From the NCBI RefSeq assembly GCF_007748115.1, contig NZ_CP036289.1, positions 4,402,001 through 4,466,000 on the forward strand: a stretch of 64,000 bases of DNA, written 5' to 3'. The first letter of the stretch is position 1, and each line of letters starts with the position of its first letter. A program made the position numbers and the translations under genes. The notes beneath the pieces are model-generated. The model had not been told where the DNA came from, did no database searches, and worked only from the letters and a program-made list of their open reading frames with translations. Below, piece after piece: positions 35,102 to 44,964 of this stretch. Source of the DNA: Bremerella volcania (lineage in GTDB: Bacteria; Planctomycetota; Planctomycetia; Pirellulales; Pirellulaceae).

Positions 35102-36445
35102 ATGCCGTGGAACTACCGCTTCTTGTTCGTTCTGATTCTTGCCCTCGGAACGTCCCACCTCGCATCCGCTGTCGAAGTCGCTAAGACAGAAGACCCAACC
35201 GATCCCGAAAACGTCTATGCGAATGTCGACGAAGAATACGTCGAGCTGATTCAGCTGTTTGCGGACACGCTTGACCAGGTTGATCGAAACTACGTTAACG
35301 ACGTCGACCGTCGAGCGTTGATGGAAGCCGCCATCCGCGGAGTAATCTCCAAATTAGACCCTTATTCCAATTACATCGCTCCGGAAGATCTAGAACGATT
35401 CAAGACCGGCGTGGAGAGCGAATTCGGCGGGATTGGCATTCAGGTTTCGACGCGGGACGGGCAATTGGTGGTGACGAGCCCCCTGTTCGGAACTCCTGCC
35501 TACGAGGCTGGAATTATCGCCGGCGATCGCATTACCCACATTGAAGGGGAAGAGACCAAGGGGCTTTCGATCGACGATGCCATCAAAAGGTTGAAAGGTC
35601 CAATCGGCACCGAAGTCACGATGACGGTCTATCACCCGAGTACTTTCACCAGTGAAAAGGTTTCGGTTCGCCGCGAAATGGTCCAGATTGAGACGGTTCT
35701 GGGTGACGAACGCCTGGAAGGTGGCAACTGGGATTACATGTTCGATCACGCCGACAAGATCGGCTACGTGCGGGTTTCTGCGTTCAGTCGGCACACGGCC
35801 GACGATTTGCACCAGGCAATCACGCGGCTGCTAGATGATGGGATGAAGGGGCTCGTGCTCGACCTCCGCTCCAATCCCGGCGGACTTCTGACCTCTGCAG
35901 TTGAGATCTGCGACATGTTTATCGAGGAAGGCAAGATCGTCAGCACCGAAGGTCGCAATTCCCCCAAACGGGTATGGACCGCCGAGAAGGATGGGACTTT
36001 GCCCAACTTCCCGATGGTCATCTTGATTGACCATTACAGCGCCAGTGCAAGCGAGATTTTGTCGGCTTGTCTGCAAGATCACGGCCGAGCGACGATTGTC
36101 GGCGAGCGAAGCTGGGGCAAGGGGAGCGTTCAGAACATCATCGAACTCGAGGAAGGCAAGAGCGCCTTGAAGCTGACGACCGCTGGCTACCAGCGGCCCA
36201 GCGGGGAGAAGATCCACCGCTTCGAAGGGGACACCGAAAGCGACAAGTGGGGCGTTTCTCCTGATGACGGCATGGACGTCAAAATGAGCCGCGAGCAGAA
36301 AGTGGCTTACCATACCTACCGTCGACTGCGGGATCAGGATACCATCATTCCACACCCGCCTGCCCCACAACCGAAACTTTCTGAAATCGATCCGGTGTTA
36401 AGCAAAGGGCTCGAACACCTGAAGGCGGAGATTTCTTCTTCCTGA
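35102..36445 (+). CDS. C-terminal processing peptidase (S41 family)
   Basis: 447 residues. A signal peptide (YRFLFVLILALGTSHLASAV) precedes a helical region, a PDZ domain (GIGIQVSTRDGQLVVTSPLF, AYEAGIIAGDRI) and the S41 protease domain. The catalytic Ser is in HYSASASEILSACLQDHGR and the general base Lys in GERSWGKGSVQNII. Also LRSNPGGLLTSAVEICDMF. Typical for CtpA/Prc-like proteases that trim exported proteins. ATG 35102 was chosen for the AGGTGAGGA site nine bases upstream; ATG 35093 would be too close to it. tsaD follows after 16 bases. Confidence 0.93.
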   Translation: MPWNYRFLFVLILALGTSHLASAVEVAKTEDPTDPENVYANVDEEYVELIQLFADTLDQVDRNYVNDVDRRALMEAAIRGVISKLDPYSNYIAPEDLERFKTGVESEFGGIGIQVSTRDGQLVVTSPLFGTPAYEAGIIAGDRITHIEGEETKGLSIDDAIKRLKGPIGTEVTMTVYHPSTFTSEKVSVRREMVQIETVLGDERLEGGNWDYMFDHADKIGYVRVSAFSRHTADDLHQAITRLLDDGMKGLVLDLRSNPGGLLTSAVEICDMFIEEGKIVSTEGRNSPKRVWTAEKDGTLPNFPMVILIDHYSASASEILSACLQDHGRATIVGERSWGKGSVQNIIELEEGKSALKLTTAGYQRPSGEKIHRFEGDTESDKWGVSPDDGMDVKMSREQKVAYHTYRRLRDQDTIIPHPPAPQPKLSEIDPVLSKGLEHLKAEISSS

Positions 36446-36461
36446 ACCGCACGCCCAAGCG

Positions 36462-37484
36462 ATGAAAATTCTGACGATTGAATCGACATGCGACGAGACA
36501 GCAGCAGCCGTAATTACCGAAGATCTCGAGGTATTGTCCTCGGTCGTCGCTTCGCAGGATGAACTCCATCAGCGATTTGCCGGTGTCGTTCCCGAAATTG
36601 CCGCAAGAGCCCATCTGGAGCGATGCCTTCCCGTCATCGACGAGGCGGTCCGTAAGGCCGATATCCAGTTGGCTGATATCGATGCCGTCGCCGTCGCCAA
36701 CATGCCCGGACTGGCAGGCTCACTTTTGGTGGGTGTCACGGCGGCTAAGACCTTGGCATGGCTGCTCGGCAAACCATTGATCGGTATCAATCACCTGCAA
36801 GGGCACATCTATGCGTGCCAGGTAGCTTTCAAGAAGCCGATCTTCCCCTGCATCGGCCTGATCATCAGTGGCGGTCACTCGACGATCTACCACTGCAAGA
36901 GTCCGTTCGATTTCGAGCCGCTGGGGGGCACTATCGACGATGCTGCCGGTGAGTCTTTCGACAAAGTCGCTTCGATGCTTGGCTTACCCTATCCAGGTGG
37001 CCCCTCCCTGTCGAAGTGTGCTCTGAACGGGGACCCCAAAGCCTATGCATTCCCTCGCCCGTTTCTCAATGATACCTCCCGGCTTGACTTCAGCTTTAGC
37101 GGCTTGAAGACAGCCGTACGTTATGAAATTGCTGGACCTGGTGCCGTCGACTTCAAGTCACTAGAGATCGACGAGCAGCGTAAGGCCGATATCGCCGCAA
37201 GCTTTGAACAGGCCGTCGTCGATTGCCTGGTTGGCAAGACGATGCAGGCCATGAAGTCCACCGGCATTCAACGAATCTGCGTCGGGGGAGGCGTCGCTGC
37301 CAATAAACGGTTCCGAGTTGCCTTGGAAGAAGAAGTCTCGGCAGCCGGCGGAGAGTTACTGATTGCTCCGATGCACCTTTGCACTGACAATGCAGTGCTG
37401 GGGGCAATCGCCGTAGAAAAAATAAAAGCCGGGCAGGTCGATGATCTCTCGCTCGACGCACTGCCCGGCTTGATTCGTAATTAG
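36462..37484 (+). CDS. tsaD: tRNA N6-adenosine threonylcarbamoyltransferase (TsaD)
   Basis: 340 residues, normal length. Catalyses transfer of threonylcarbamoyl to A37 of ANN-decoding tRNAs. Motifs: MKILTIESTCDETAAAVI at the N-terminus, the metal-binding HLQGHIYAC (HxxxH), ISGGHSTIYH, DDAAGESFDKVASMLGLPYP, DFSFSGLKTAVR and the third ligand region CTDNAVLG. Partners TsaB, TsaE and TsaC are not in the window. The last 60 bases of the gene also encode the terminator for the convergent VWA gene (see 37417-37471). Confidence 0.97.
   Translation: MKILTIESTCDETAAAVITEDLEVLSSVVASQDELHQRFAGVVPEIAARAHLERCLPVIDEAVRKADIQLADIDAVAVANMPGLAGSLLVGVTAAKTLAWLLGKPLIGINHLQGHIYACQVAFKKPIFPCIGLIISGGHSTIYHCKSPFDFEPLGGTIDDAAGESFDKVASMLGLPYPGGPSLSKCALNGDPKAYAFPRPFLNDTSRLDFSFSGLKTAVRYEIAGPGAVDFKSLEIDEQRKADIAASFEQAVVDCLVGKTMQAMKSTGIQRICVGGGVAANKRFRVALEEEVSAAGGELLIAPMHLCTDNAVLGAIAVEKIKAGQVDDLSLDALPGLIRN
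37417..37471 (-). terminator. Terminator of the VWA gene, embedded in the 3' end of tsaD
   Basis: Read on the minus strand, AAGCCGGGCAG (37471-37461) pairs perfectly with CTGCCCGGCTT (37436-37426). An inner GTCGA/TCGAC extends it. TTATTTTTT follows immediately (37425-37417). The hairpin starts 57 bases after the VWA stop at 37529 and lies wholly inside the coding region of the opposite gene. Confidence 0.9.
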
Positions 37485-37528
37485 AGGTTCGTCCCCTTAG
37501 GACGCCACCCCTTGGCGAACCGGCAAAA

Positions 37529-40500
37529 CTAGTTGATGCCAGTCGTATTCTGATTCATGGCACCCGTGTTCGTACCCTGGAAGGTATACGAGATCACTTC
37601 ACCGATCGACGAGAACAACGGCGTACCGTTGAATCGCACATAACGGCGGTCGGCCGAAACGACAGCGAATGCGGAGAAGTTCGTACCTTCAGGAAGGGTG
37701 GTGATCACCGGACGGTAACCGACCGAATTGCGAACACGTCGAACGAAATCGTTCGATCCGTTGTTCACATCGGAAACGTATTCTTCCGAAGTCGTCGAAT
37801 CTTCCGCGGCACTGTTCAACTTGGCGGCAACCAGTTCGCGAGTCATCGCGGCTTGGGTTTCCACGGCGACCTGAACTTGTTGCTCGGTCAGGCTCTCCGT
37901 TCGACGACCTTCCGGAACGGTGAACGTAACTAGTGCTCCGTCTTTGCCAAGTTCCAACTGCTGTCGCTCGTGACGCTGATCTTCCGTGCCGTAATTGGTG
38001 AACACGTCGACAGTGATCTTGCCAGCGGTCACATCACCCCAAACCTTACGGACGAGCATCTTGTAGTCACCCTTGAAACCCTTGGGGACGACATAGACTT
38101 CGTAAGCTCCGTCGGTACCAGCATCGGCCAGGGATGAAACAGCATCACCCAGGAAGATACCACCAGAGATGGTTCGTGGGTTGTGTTGCGAGCAAACGCT
38201 TCCGCTTGGTTCTTCGACGATCAAGTCCAGGTCCGATTCACCAGACCAGGTGACTTTCACAATGGCGTCGCGAACAAGTGCTTCGCGGATGCTTTCGTTG
38301 AACTGCTCAGCGACGTCATTCTTTTTGTCGGCAAGCAACTGCTGGAGCTGAGCTTTGGCAGTATTGAAAGCTTCCTGACGAATATCGAGGTGATCTTTGG
38401 GCCATTCCTGCGACAGAATTCCAATGCAAGCCCAACGAATGGCCTCTTCGTCTTCCAGACGCTTGGCAGCTTCCAAGCCCCAAGAATAAGGCTCTGGTCG
38501 CAGCGGCTCCATCTGAGCCACGTCTTGATAAAGCTTCAACGCTCGGGCGTCCAGATCCAATCGCGACATCAAAGAAGCGACAACCAGCATGTGGTTTGGA
38601 CCGCTCGAGAAATCGATGGCACTCATCAGAGCACGTTCGATGTCCTGCTTAGGAGCATGGTCCAGCTGCATGGCCAGGGCCATGGCTTCGTACATCCAAG
38701 GTTGAAGCTGACCATCACGCAACGCGAGCTGAATGATCCCAGCAACGTCACTGTAACGCTTTGAGGCCATCGCTCGGCGAACTTCACTTCGGACAGCAAT
38801 CGCAGGAATCGTGACTTCCGAATCGAAAGCTCGCTGCCAAGCCTGAAGACGAGTCTCACCTTCGTTGACCTTCAGGATGAAAGCTTCTTTTTCGCTTTGT
38901 GCCGGCTTAGCAGAAACGTCAGCGGCCGGAGCAGCTAACTCTTTCGCGGCTTCCACTCCTTCGACTTTGGAAACGGCTTTTTCATCAGCCACGGCAAACA
39001 CACCACCGCCGCCACCGCCGAAACCATTGTTGCCGCCGCCACCGCCGAAGCCGTTGCCGCCACCGCCGCCGCCGATACCACCGCCGACGCCGTTACCACC
39101 GCCACCAAGGGTACCGATCTGAGCTGAAACAGGCAGCACAAGGTCAGCCACTGGATACACTTTCGTGATCAATTCGCTTTCGGCTTCTTCCGGAGTGGTA
39201 ATCATCAGCACTTCGTTAGCAACGATGTACGTCAAGTCCAACTCTTTCAGCATCAGACGCAGAGCAGAGCGAAGCGAAATACCTTCGATGTTGCGAGTCA
39301 CTGGCGTATCAGTGGAAAGACCGACGTCTTCCAGTGCTCGGTTATCGATCTGAATTTCGATACCATGCAGCTGCTTCAGATATCCCACCACTTCTTCCAG
39401 TGGGGTGTCGATGAACTGAATCTTGGTTTCAGCTTCCAACTGCTGGAAGATCTTCTGTTCCGCACTTCCTGTCGAAGCCAAGTCAACCGAACCATACTTT
39501 TCCTTGCGGTAGTAAATCTCTTCCCAGAACTCCGCATCTGGGTAAACGATTGGCGGCTCGTCCGGGAACGGAACATGCGACTTTTCAACTTCAAAGAGCG
39601 TATCAACCATTCGCTGGTAACGAAGCTCCTTCAGAGCCATCATCGAACGGTAGTTACCCACGATGTCAGCAATCTCAACGCCGGCCACCGCGGCCTGGTT
39701 GTAAGGATCCATCGCGCGGACTTCCTGGGCACTGGTCAACGCTTCGGTGTACCGTCCCTCGTCCATCAACGCATCAAACATTTCCATAATCACGCGAGCA
39801 CGTTCTTCGTCACGAAGCAGTTGCTCGGTCAGTGCCATGCGTTCGCGAGCGATCGCTTCACGTTCGGCAGCTTCCGCACGGCGAGCTTCCACTTCCACCG
39901 CTCGGGCTGACGACTCGCGAATTGCGGCGATAATCTGATTACGCAGGCGGGAACGAACGTCCGCACTGAGATCGGGAGCACGCTCAACGTTGTCCAGAAG
40001 CAGCTTCAGGGCGTCGCGAGTTCCATCAGGATCAGTGCTCATTTGCCCGCGAGCGGTAGCCAAACGGTTGGTTACTTCAGCTTCGATGATACGAGCATTG
40101 CGAATCGTGTTCAGATCAACTTCGTTCAGAAACTGTCCGTCGTCTTCGCCAATCGTCAGAGGTGCGGCTGCATCGCCGGATCCGTCGTTTTGAAAAGCGA
40201 CAAAGTGAACCGGAATGCGACGCGCTGAGGCACCGCGATCAACGGGAGCCTTTTCTTTGGTTTTCGTTTCCTCGTCCGACTTAGCAGCAGCCTTGGCGAT
40301 GGCTTGTGCTCGCGGATGGCCTGGGTCAATTTCCATCGCCGCTTTGGCCAGACGTGCCGCACCAACTTTGTCACCAGCGGCCAGGGCCTGGCTGCCCAGC
40401 TTCGCGTACTGTTCCGCGGAAGCCATCAACACGCTGGCTGTTTCGCGAAGACCACCGGAACCTACCGTTGGCAGGTTCAATCCATCATCTTTGCGAGCCA

Positions 40501-41452
40501 ACTCGATCAATTGCGGCAGATAGGCCTGATCATCGTTGGTCGCCTCGGGCTTACCAGTCCAGGTCCGTGCGAAAGCACCACTACCTTTGACTTGCACGCT
40601 CACTTCGCCATCGGTGTCGAGCACGCCAACGACGATCGAATCGCGGTCCGCACGCAGTGGCGGGAATTGTTTGGGGAAAGATTCGACCACATTGGCCGAG
40701 AACTTGGCCGAAGCGGGCCAAATCACAGGGGTCGTTGCGGCAGCCGCCAGGCGAACGCCGGCCAGTTCGGACGGAGTTTCACGATTGTCGACTTCGACCA
40801 TGCCGCCGGCATGATTTGCCAAAGTCGCCAGAATTTCGATGTTACGTTCTGGGCCGATTGCCAACGAGTTAAACGCCACCTTGTTACGACGAAGTGAGTT
40901 GACGACTTCCTCGAACTCGGCTTCCGAAAGGAAATTTGCTTTGCTATTGCCGTCGCCGATGTAGACGATCGAGCGGTTCAGCTTGGCCGACTTCGTGAAG
41001 GCGGAAACGGCGTCCTCGATCAGAGCAGCCATGTCCGTCGCCCCCAGAGGAGTACGCTTTTCCAGCTTGGCAAACGCTTCCGAGATTTCGCTACCCTGTG
41101 GAGAAACGAAGCTGCTGGTCATTGGGACCGCCATGATATCGCCAGCGAACAGTTGAACGCGTGTATCGGTTGGCAGGGAAGTCATCATCGCTTTCGCGGC
41201 GGCGATCGAATCGGTTCGGTAAATGCCTGCCTGGCTGGCAGAAGTATCCACCATCACGACAACTTCCGATGGACTGGCCTCAGGCTTTTCGTCCAGAGAA
41301 ACACTCATGGCGAAGTAGCGGGGCCCGGCAGCTTGCTGATAGGTTGCGACGCGAGTGGCATCGCCCGCCGCGGCGGGAGCCACCATCAAAACGGCTAGCC
41401 CGATTGCCAAAAATGCCGAGAGACACTGCTCGAAGTGCTCACGCTTAGGCAT
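37529..41452 (-). CDS. Large exported VWA protein with STN and Gly-rich segments
   Basis: 1307 residues with a signal peptide ending VMVAPAAAG. A VWA domain (about 60-220) has the MIDAS start VVVMVDTSASQAG. A TPR-like and coiled-coil middle follows (EAEEREAIARERMAL-like, TEALTSAQEVRAMDPYNQAA). A secretin/TonB short N-terminal (STN) domain lies at about 670-765 (QFIDTPLEEVVGYLKQLHGI). A 40-residue Gly-rich tract comes at about 780-817. Then helical repeats, and a DUF2135/YfaP-like beta domain near 1065-1150 (SGESDLDLIVEEPSGSVCSQ). An STN domain outside a secretin or receptor suggests contact with a periplasmic partner. It ends at the terminator buried in tsaD. Start ATG 41452; function unknown. 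Confidence 0.75.
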   Translation of the reverse strand: MPKREHFEQCLSAFLAIGLAVLMVAPAAAGDATRVATYQQAAGPRYFAMSVSLDEKPEASPSEVVVMVDTSASQAGIYRTDSIAAAKAMMTSLPTDTRVQLFAGDIMAVPMTSSFVSPQGSEISEAFAKLEKRTPLGATDMAALIEDAVSAFTKSAKLNRSIVYIGDGNSKANFLSEAEFEEVVNSLRRNKVAFNSLAIGPERNIEILATLANHAGGMVEVDNRETPSELAGVRLAAAATTPVIWPASAKFSANVVESFPKQFPPLRADRDSIVVGVLDTDGEVSVQVKGSGAFARTWTGKPEATNDDQAYLPQLIELARKDDGLNLPTVGSGGLRETASVLMASAEQYAKLGSQALAAGDKVGAARLAKAAMEIDPGHPRAQAIAKAAAKSDEETKTKEKAPVDRGASARRIPVHFVAFQNDGSGDAAAPLTIGEDDGQFLNEVDLNTIRNARIIEAEVTNRLATARGQMSTDPDGTRDALKLLLDNVERAPDLSADVRSRLRNQIIAAIRESSARAVEVEARRAEAAEREAIARERMALTEQLLRDEERARVIMEMFDALMDEGRYTEALTSAQEVRAMDPYNQAAVAGVEIADIVGNYRSMMALKELRYQRMVDTLFEVEKSHVPFPDEPPIVYPDAEFWEEIYYRKEKYGSVDLASTGSAEQKIFQQLEAETKIQFIDTPLEEVVGYLKQLHGIEIQIDNRALEDVGLSTDTPVTRNIEGISLRSALRLMLKELDLTYIVANEVLMITTPEEAESELITKVYPVADLVLPVSAQIGTLGGGGNGVGGGIGGGGGGNGFGGGGGNNGFGGGGGGVFAVADEKAVSKVEGVEAAKELAAPAADVSAKPAQSEKEAFILKVNEGETRLQAWQRAFDSEVTIPAIAVRSEVRRAMASKRYSDVAGIIQLALRDGQLQPWMYEAMALAMQLDHAPKQDIERALMSAIDFSSGPNHMLVVASLMSRLDLDARALKLYQDVAQMEPLRPEPYSWGLEAAKRLEDEEAIRWACIGILSQEWPKDHLDIRQEAFNTAKAQLQQLLADKKNDVAEQFNESIREALVRDAIVKVTWSGESDLDLIVEEPSGSVCSQHNPRTISGGIFLGDAVSSLADAGTDGAYEVYVVPKGFKGDYKMLVRKVWGDVTAGKITVDVFTNYGTEDQRHERQQLELGKDGALVTFTVPEGRRTESLTEQQVQVAVETQAAMTRELVAAKLNSAAEDSTTSEEYVSDVNNGSNDFVRRVRNSVGYRPVITTLPEGTNFSAFAVVSADRRYVRFNGTPLFSSIGEVISYTFQGTNTGAMNQNTTGIN

Positions 41453-41815
41453 AGTCGAAACTCCAAAAAAGAAATTGTGAGAAGTGTTGTTCTTTGCGAC
41501 TCTGTTCAAAAATGGCCGCAGGTCAGCTGGCTCTAAACAGTTTCCGCGTTAACCAAACCCTTAGTGAAATAGGATTGGCGCAAGGATTACCACCCAGTCT
41601 GAATCCTAATTCTATTTCCCGCCTGCAAATACCGCCACCAAAAAACAGCGAATCCGCTTAAGTTTAGCTGGATTAACATTTTGAGAAAATAGATGAAACG
41701 GGTCGTTCCTGAAGACATCCCCATATTGGGGTAAATTACTTTGTCAGAAACAGCTGCAAGGGAGTATGAACTCCCTTGCATAATACAGCATAAACTATTC
41801 TCAGTAATTGACTTA
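41453..41815. other. Intergenic region with a perfect hairpin
   Basis: 363 AT-rich bases upstream of the VWA gene and downstream of the unknown secreted protein gene, both minus strand. A perfect stem-loop, GCAAGGGAGT (41756-41765)/ACTCCCTTGC (41770-41779) around ATGA, lies 37 bases after the stop of the upstream gene. No T-run follows it. A smaller CCCCA-TAT-TGGGG hairpin is at 41719-41731. It probably marks the 3' end of the upstream transcript. The promoter of the VWA gene should lie in the remaining part, but I see no clear consensus. Confidence 0.5.
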
Positions 41816-42700
41816 CTAAAATCGTAGCAAATCTTGCAGTTGCGAGACGCGGTGAACTGGTAACAGCTCCGTTTTCTTAAGAGAAGCAATCGAAATCGGT
41901 TGCATGACGGCAGCCCAATGCTGCTGAATAGTCACCACCAGATCACGCAGGGTGATCTCTCCTGAAGCAATTGACCGAAACTTTTCTCGTACAAAGACTT
42001 GAAACGATTCCGGCACCACTGGCTGGGCATTCTGCTCGGCCAGCATGGCAGGATCGATTTTACTAGGCAAAACGTCGCTATTTTCGTAAACGTAAACGAC
42101 GGTAAGGTCATCGGTTACGAACACAAACCAGTCATAGATCTCTGGCTCGAAGTAGTTGTTGTATTCGTCGTAACCGTAGGGATCGAGCGGGAACTCCGAC
42201 TCCTCGATTGCAATTGGGGTCATAACTTCTTCGCCAGTATTCACTTGCGGCAGATCGTCCCAGGGGATTTCCTGCTCAATCCCCAATTCTACGTCCGTCA
42301 AAGCGACAGGCGATGTTTGCAGCGTTTCGCCTCGCTTCTGGGCGGCAAACTCAGATTTGATGATCGACCGTAAATGAGCGTTGATCGAATCCTGAAAGTC
42401 AGCGTGGATGGGATTGGCCAGGAGGGATTCCCATTGCGAAATCATTTCCGCCGCAACTTGTTTCTGCTGAATAGGCTCTGATTTTTCAGCGAACGTATGA
42501 TCTCGCGCCACGCTCCATTCGATGGGTGGGCGTTTGAGGGCTTCCGCGATACGAAACTCCACTTCCGGGTGAAATTCGGGGGTCAACTGAACGCTGACAA
42601 CGTTCTTTGCTTCAACGAAACGGTCAGCTTTCGCCTCAAAACCAACACAAAATCCCAATACCAAGAGCACCGTCAAAGCGGCGAAAATGCGGCAAGTCAT
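41816..42700 (-). CDS. Exported protein of unknown function
   Basis: 294 residues with a signal peptide (MTCRIFAALTVLLVLGFCVG). The mature part is acidic, contains a low-complexity segment rich in Tyr and Asp (DPYGYDEYNNYFEPEIYDWF) and a C-terminal LKKTELLPVHRVSQLQDLLR. No domain is recognised. It stands alone between the VWA gene and a divergent SLC13-type transporter. ATG 42700 is chosen at the start of the hydrophobic leader. Confidence 0.65.
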   Translation of the reverse strand: MTCRIFAALTVLLVLGFCVGFEAKADRFVEAKNVVSVQLTPEFHPEVEFRIAEALKRPPIEWSVARDHTFAEKSEPIQQKQVAAEMISQWESLLANPIHADFQDSINAHLRSIIKSEFAAQKRGETLQTSPVALTDVELGIEQEIPWDDLPQVNTGEEVMTPIAIEESEFPLDPYGYDEYNNYFEPEIYDWFVFVTDDLTVVYVYENSDVLPSKIDPAMLAEQNAQPVVPESFQVFVREKFRSIASGEITLRDLVVTIQQHWAAVMQPISIASLKKTELLPVHRVSQLQDLLRF

Positions 42701-43029
42701 CTCTGTATCCTCCCAGAGTATTTTCGAAACATCGCGATTAGCAAAGTCAGGCAATCCTTGCCTCGCGTATTTGGTGGGTTGTTTAGCTAAACTAGGGTAT
42801 CGACGACTTCAAAATGAACCCATTAGGCCCATTGGATAAGTCAGGCACTTTGAAGGAACCACGTGCCGTCACATTCCGCACCTTTTTTCACAGGGCTACT
42901 ACCAGCCCCTTGGTCGAAGAAAGGTGAAGAATCCCCACTACCGTCGGATGGGTTCCCGCAGACAATAACAATTCGCTTTCATTTCAACCCTTCGACGGAC
43001 GGTAAGCGTCCGAACAACAACTCGCCGAC
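42701..43029. other. Intergenic region, nothing recognised
   Basis: 329 bases between divergent genes. Promoters for the unknown exported protein and for the SLC13 transporter must be here, but I see no clear boxes, repeats or RNA structure. Confidence 0.4.
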
Positions 43030-44964
43030 ATGGAATTCCTGCAAGCCGCACATCCCTGGATCGCCATTGCAACGACCCTGGGTGTATTTCTCGCGATTCA
43101 ATTTGCACGGCGTGTTCCCGTCGATTTGTTGTTTCTGCTGGCTCTTTGCTTTGTCACGCTTGCTGGAGTGATTTCTCCGCAGACGGCAATCAGCGGCTTT
43201 GCCAGCCGGGCGGTGATTGCCATCAGCGCTTTGCTGGTGGTCTCGGCCGGACTTCGCAAGACCGGCGTGTTGGATTGGATTGGGGCAAAAATCCTGGGGC
43301 GTGCGACGAACGAACGCTCGGCCCTGTTCCGGCTGACTGGTCCGATCGTTATCTCGGCCGCGTTCGTGTTGAACACAGCCCTGGTCGCCATGATGATGCC
43401 GGTCATTCTCGACTGGTGCCGACAACGTAACTTGTCCCCTTCCAAGCTGCTGCTTCCCTTGAGCTATTTGACCATCCTCGGCGGTGTCTGCACGCTCATC
43501 GGCACCAGCACGACACTGGTCGTCAACGAAAAGCTGCGCGACAGCGTCGTGATCGTTGAAAATGAAATCAAAGACCTCGAGACCAAGCTTGCCGCGGCAA
43601 CTCCCGAAGATCGCCCTGCACTGGAAACGCGACTCGCTAATCGCAAGAAGATTCTCCCCAACGTTCAACCGATGGGCTTTTTTGAAATCAGTTGGATCGG
43701 TGTTCCTTGCGCGATTGTCGGCAGTTTGTACATGCTGATTCTTGGGCAACGTTTTCTGCCAGGAAAACGAGACATCATGGAATTACTCGGCGATCAGCAG
43801 CGCGAGTACCTCGTCGAAATGATGGTACAACCCGAGTGCCCTTTGATCGATCGAACGGTGGAAGCCGCAGGCCTTCGTAACTTGCACGGCCTGTTTCTCA
43901 TCGAAATCGACCGCGACGGCGATATCATCACGCCCGTCACACCTCGCGACTTCGTGCGTTCCGGAGATCGCCTCGTGTTCACCGGACTGGTCAACACGAT
44001 TGTCGACCTCGAGAAGATCCCTGGGCTGATTCCCGCCGCCGATCGCACGTACGAGTTCCATCCCCAGTCGCGTGTTCAACGTCACCTGACCGAAGTCGTC
44101 CTGAGTCCTTCATCACCTTTGATCGGTACGACGGTACGAAAAGCGAATTTCCGCCAACTCTACAACGCGGCGGTGGTGGCCGTGCATCGCAATGGACAAC
44201 GTTTGCCGAACAAGATTGGCAACATCGAGCTTGAGGTAGGTGATACGCTGCTACTGCAAACTCGAACCGACTTCATTGCCCAACATCGAAACAATCGTGA
44301 CTTTTACCTGGTCAGCAGCGTGGACGATGCCGAACCACGTCGTCACGATCGAGCCCTGATTTCGGGCGGGCTGATGATCTTATTGATCCTTTGGCTGTGC
44401 TTGACGTCGGTCTTCGCGGGATTTGAATTTGCCGGTGGCTGGGGGAGCCCCGCGATCGCTGCCTTGACCATCGCCGCGCTCATGATCTTGACCCAATGTC
44501 TTTCGGCGTCGGAAGCCCGTGGAGCGCTCGACATGCAGGTGATCGTGACGATCGCGGCAGCGTTGGGGTTAGGAAACGCACTCTGGGAAAGTGGTGCCGC
44601 TCAGATGATCGCCGAAGGCCTGGTCACCACGGTCGGTACCAATCCTTTTATCCTACTTGTGGTCATTTATCTGCTGACGGTCGTCTTCACGGAAACCATC
44701 ACCAACACGGCGGTCGCGGCGCTGCTGCTTCCGATCGCGGTGGCCATCGCGCAGCAAAGTGACATGAGCCCGCGGCCATTCATCATGGCCATCGCCATCG
44801 GAGCGTCGATGGCCTTTCTCACTCCGATCGGGTACCAAACCAATCTCATGGTCATGGGCCCCGGCGGTTACACCCCGGGCGATTACCTCAAGTCCGGCAT
44901 CCCCCTGGCGATCCTCATCGCGATAACCGCGGTTACCTTGATTCCGCGCATCTGGTCCTTTTAA
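43030..44964 (+). CDS. SLC13/DASS-type transporter with two TrkA-C domains
   Basis: 644 residues. N-terminal and C-terminal halves each have several membrane helices. The SLC13 signatures are visible as LIGTSTTLVVNEKLRDS in the first half, TNTAVAALLLPIAVAIAQ in the second and TPIGYQTNLMVMGPGGYTPG near the end. Between the halves lie a coiled segment (residues ~175-215) and two tandem RCK/TrkA-C-like domains of about 80 residues each, the first starting EYLVEMMVQPECPLIDRTVE. Such proteins import sulfate, other anions or dicarboxylates with Na+ and are regulated by ligand binding at the TrkA-C domains. The substrate is not decided by sequence. Confidence 0.88.
   Translation: MEFLQAAHPWIAIATTLGVFLAIQFARRVPVDLLFLLALCFVTLAGVISPQTAISGFASRAVIAISALLVVSAGLRKTGVLDWIGAKILGRATNERSALFRLTGPIVISAAFVLNTALVAMMMPVILDWCRQRNLSPSKLLLPLSYLTILGGVCTLIGTSTTLVVNEKLRDSVVIVENEIKDLETKLAAATPEDRPALETRLANRKKILPNVQPMGFFEISWIGVPCAIVGSLYMLILGQRFLPGKRDIMELLGDQQREYLVEMMVQPECPLIDRTVEAAGLRNLHGLFLIEIDRDGDIITPVTPRDFVRSGDRLVFTGLVNTIVDLEKIPGLIPAADRTYEFHPQSRVQRHLTEVVLSPSSPLIGTTVRKANFRQLYNAAVVAVHRNGQRLPNKIGNIELEVGDTLLLQTRTDFIAQHRNNRDFYLVSSVDDAEPRRHDRALISGGLMILLILWLCLTSVFAGFEFAGGWGSPAIAALTIAALMILTQCLSASEARGALDMQVIVTIAAALGLGNALWESGAAQMIAEGLVTTVGTNPFILLVVIYLLTVVFTETITNTAVAALLLPIAVAIAQQSDMSPRPFIMAIAIGASMAFLTPIGYQTNLMVMGPGGYTPGDYLKSGIPLAILIAITAVTLIPRIWSF

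Noticed and set aside
41587-41889. 100-codon ORF on the minus strand
   Set aside because: It overlaps the end of the real exported-protein gene in another frame and covers the hairpin; the composition is not protein-like.
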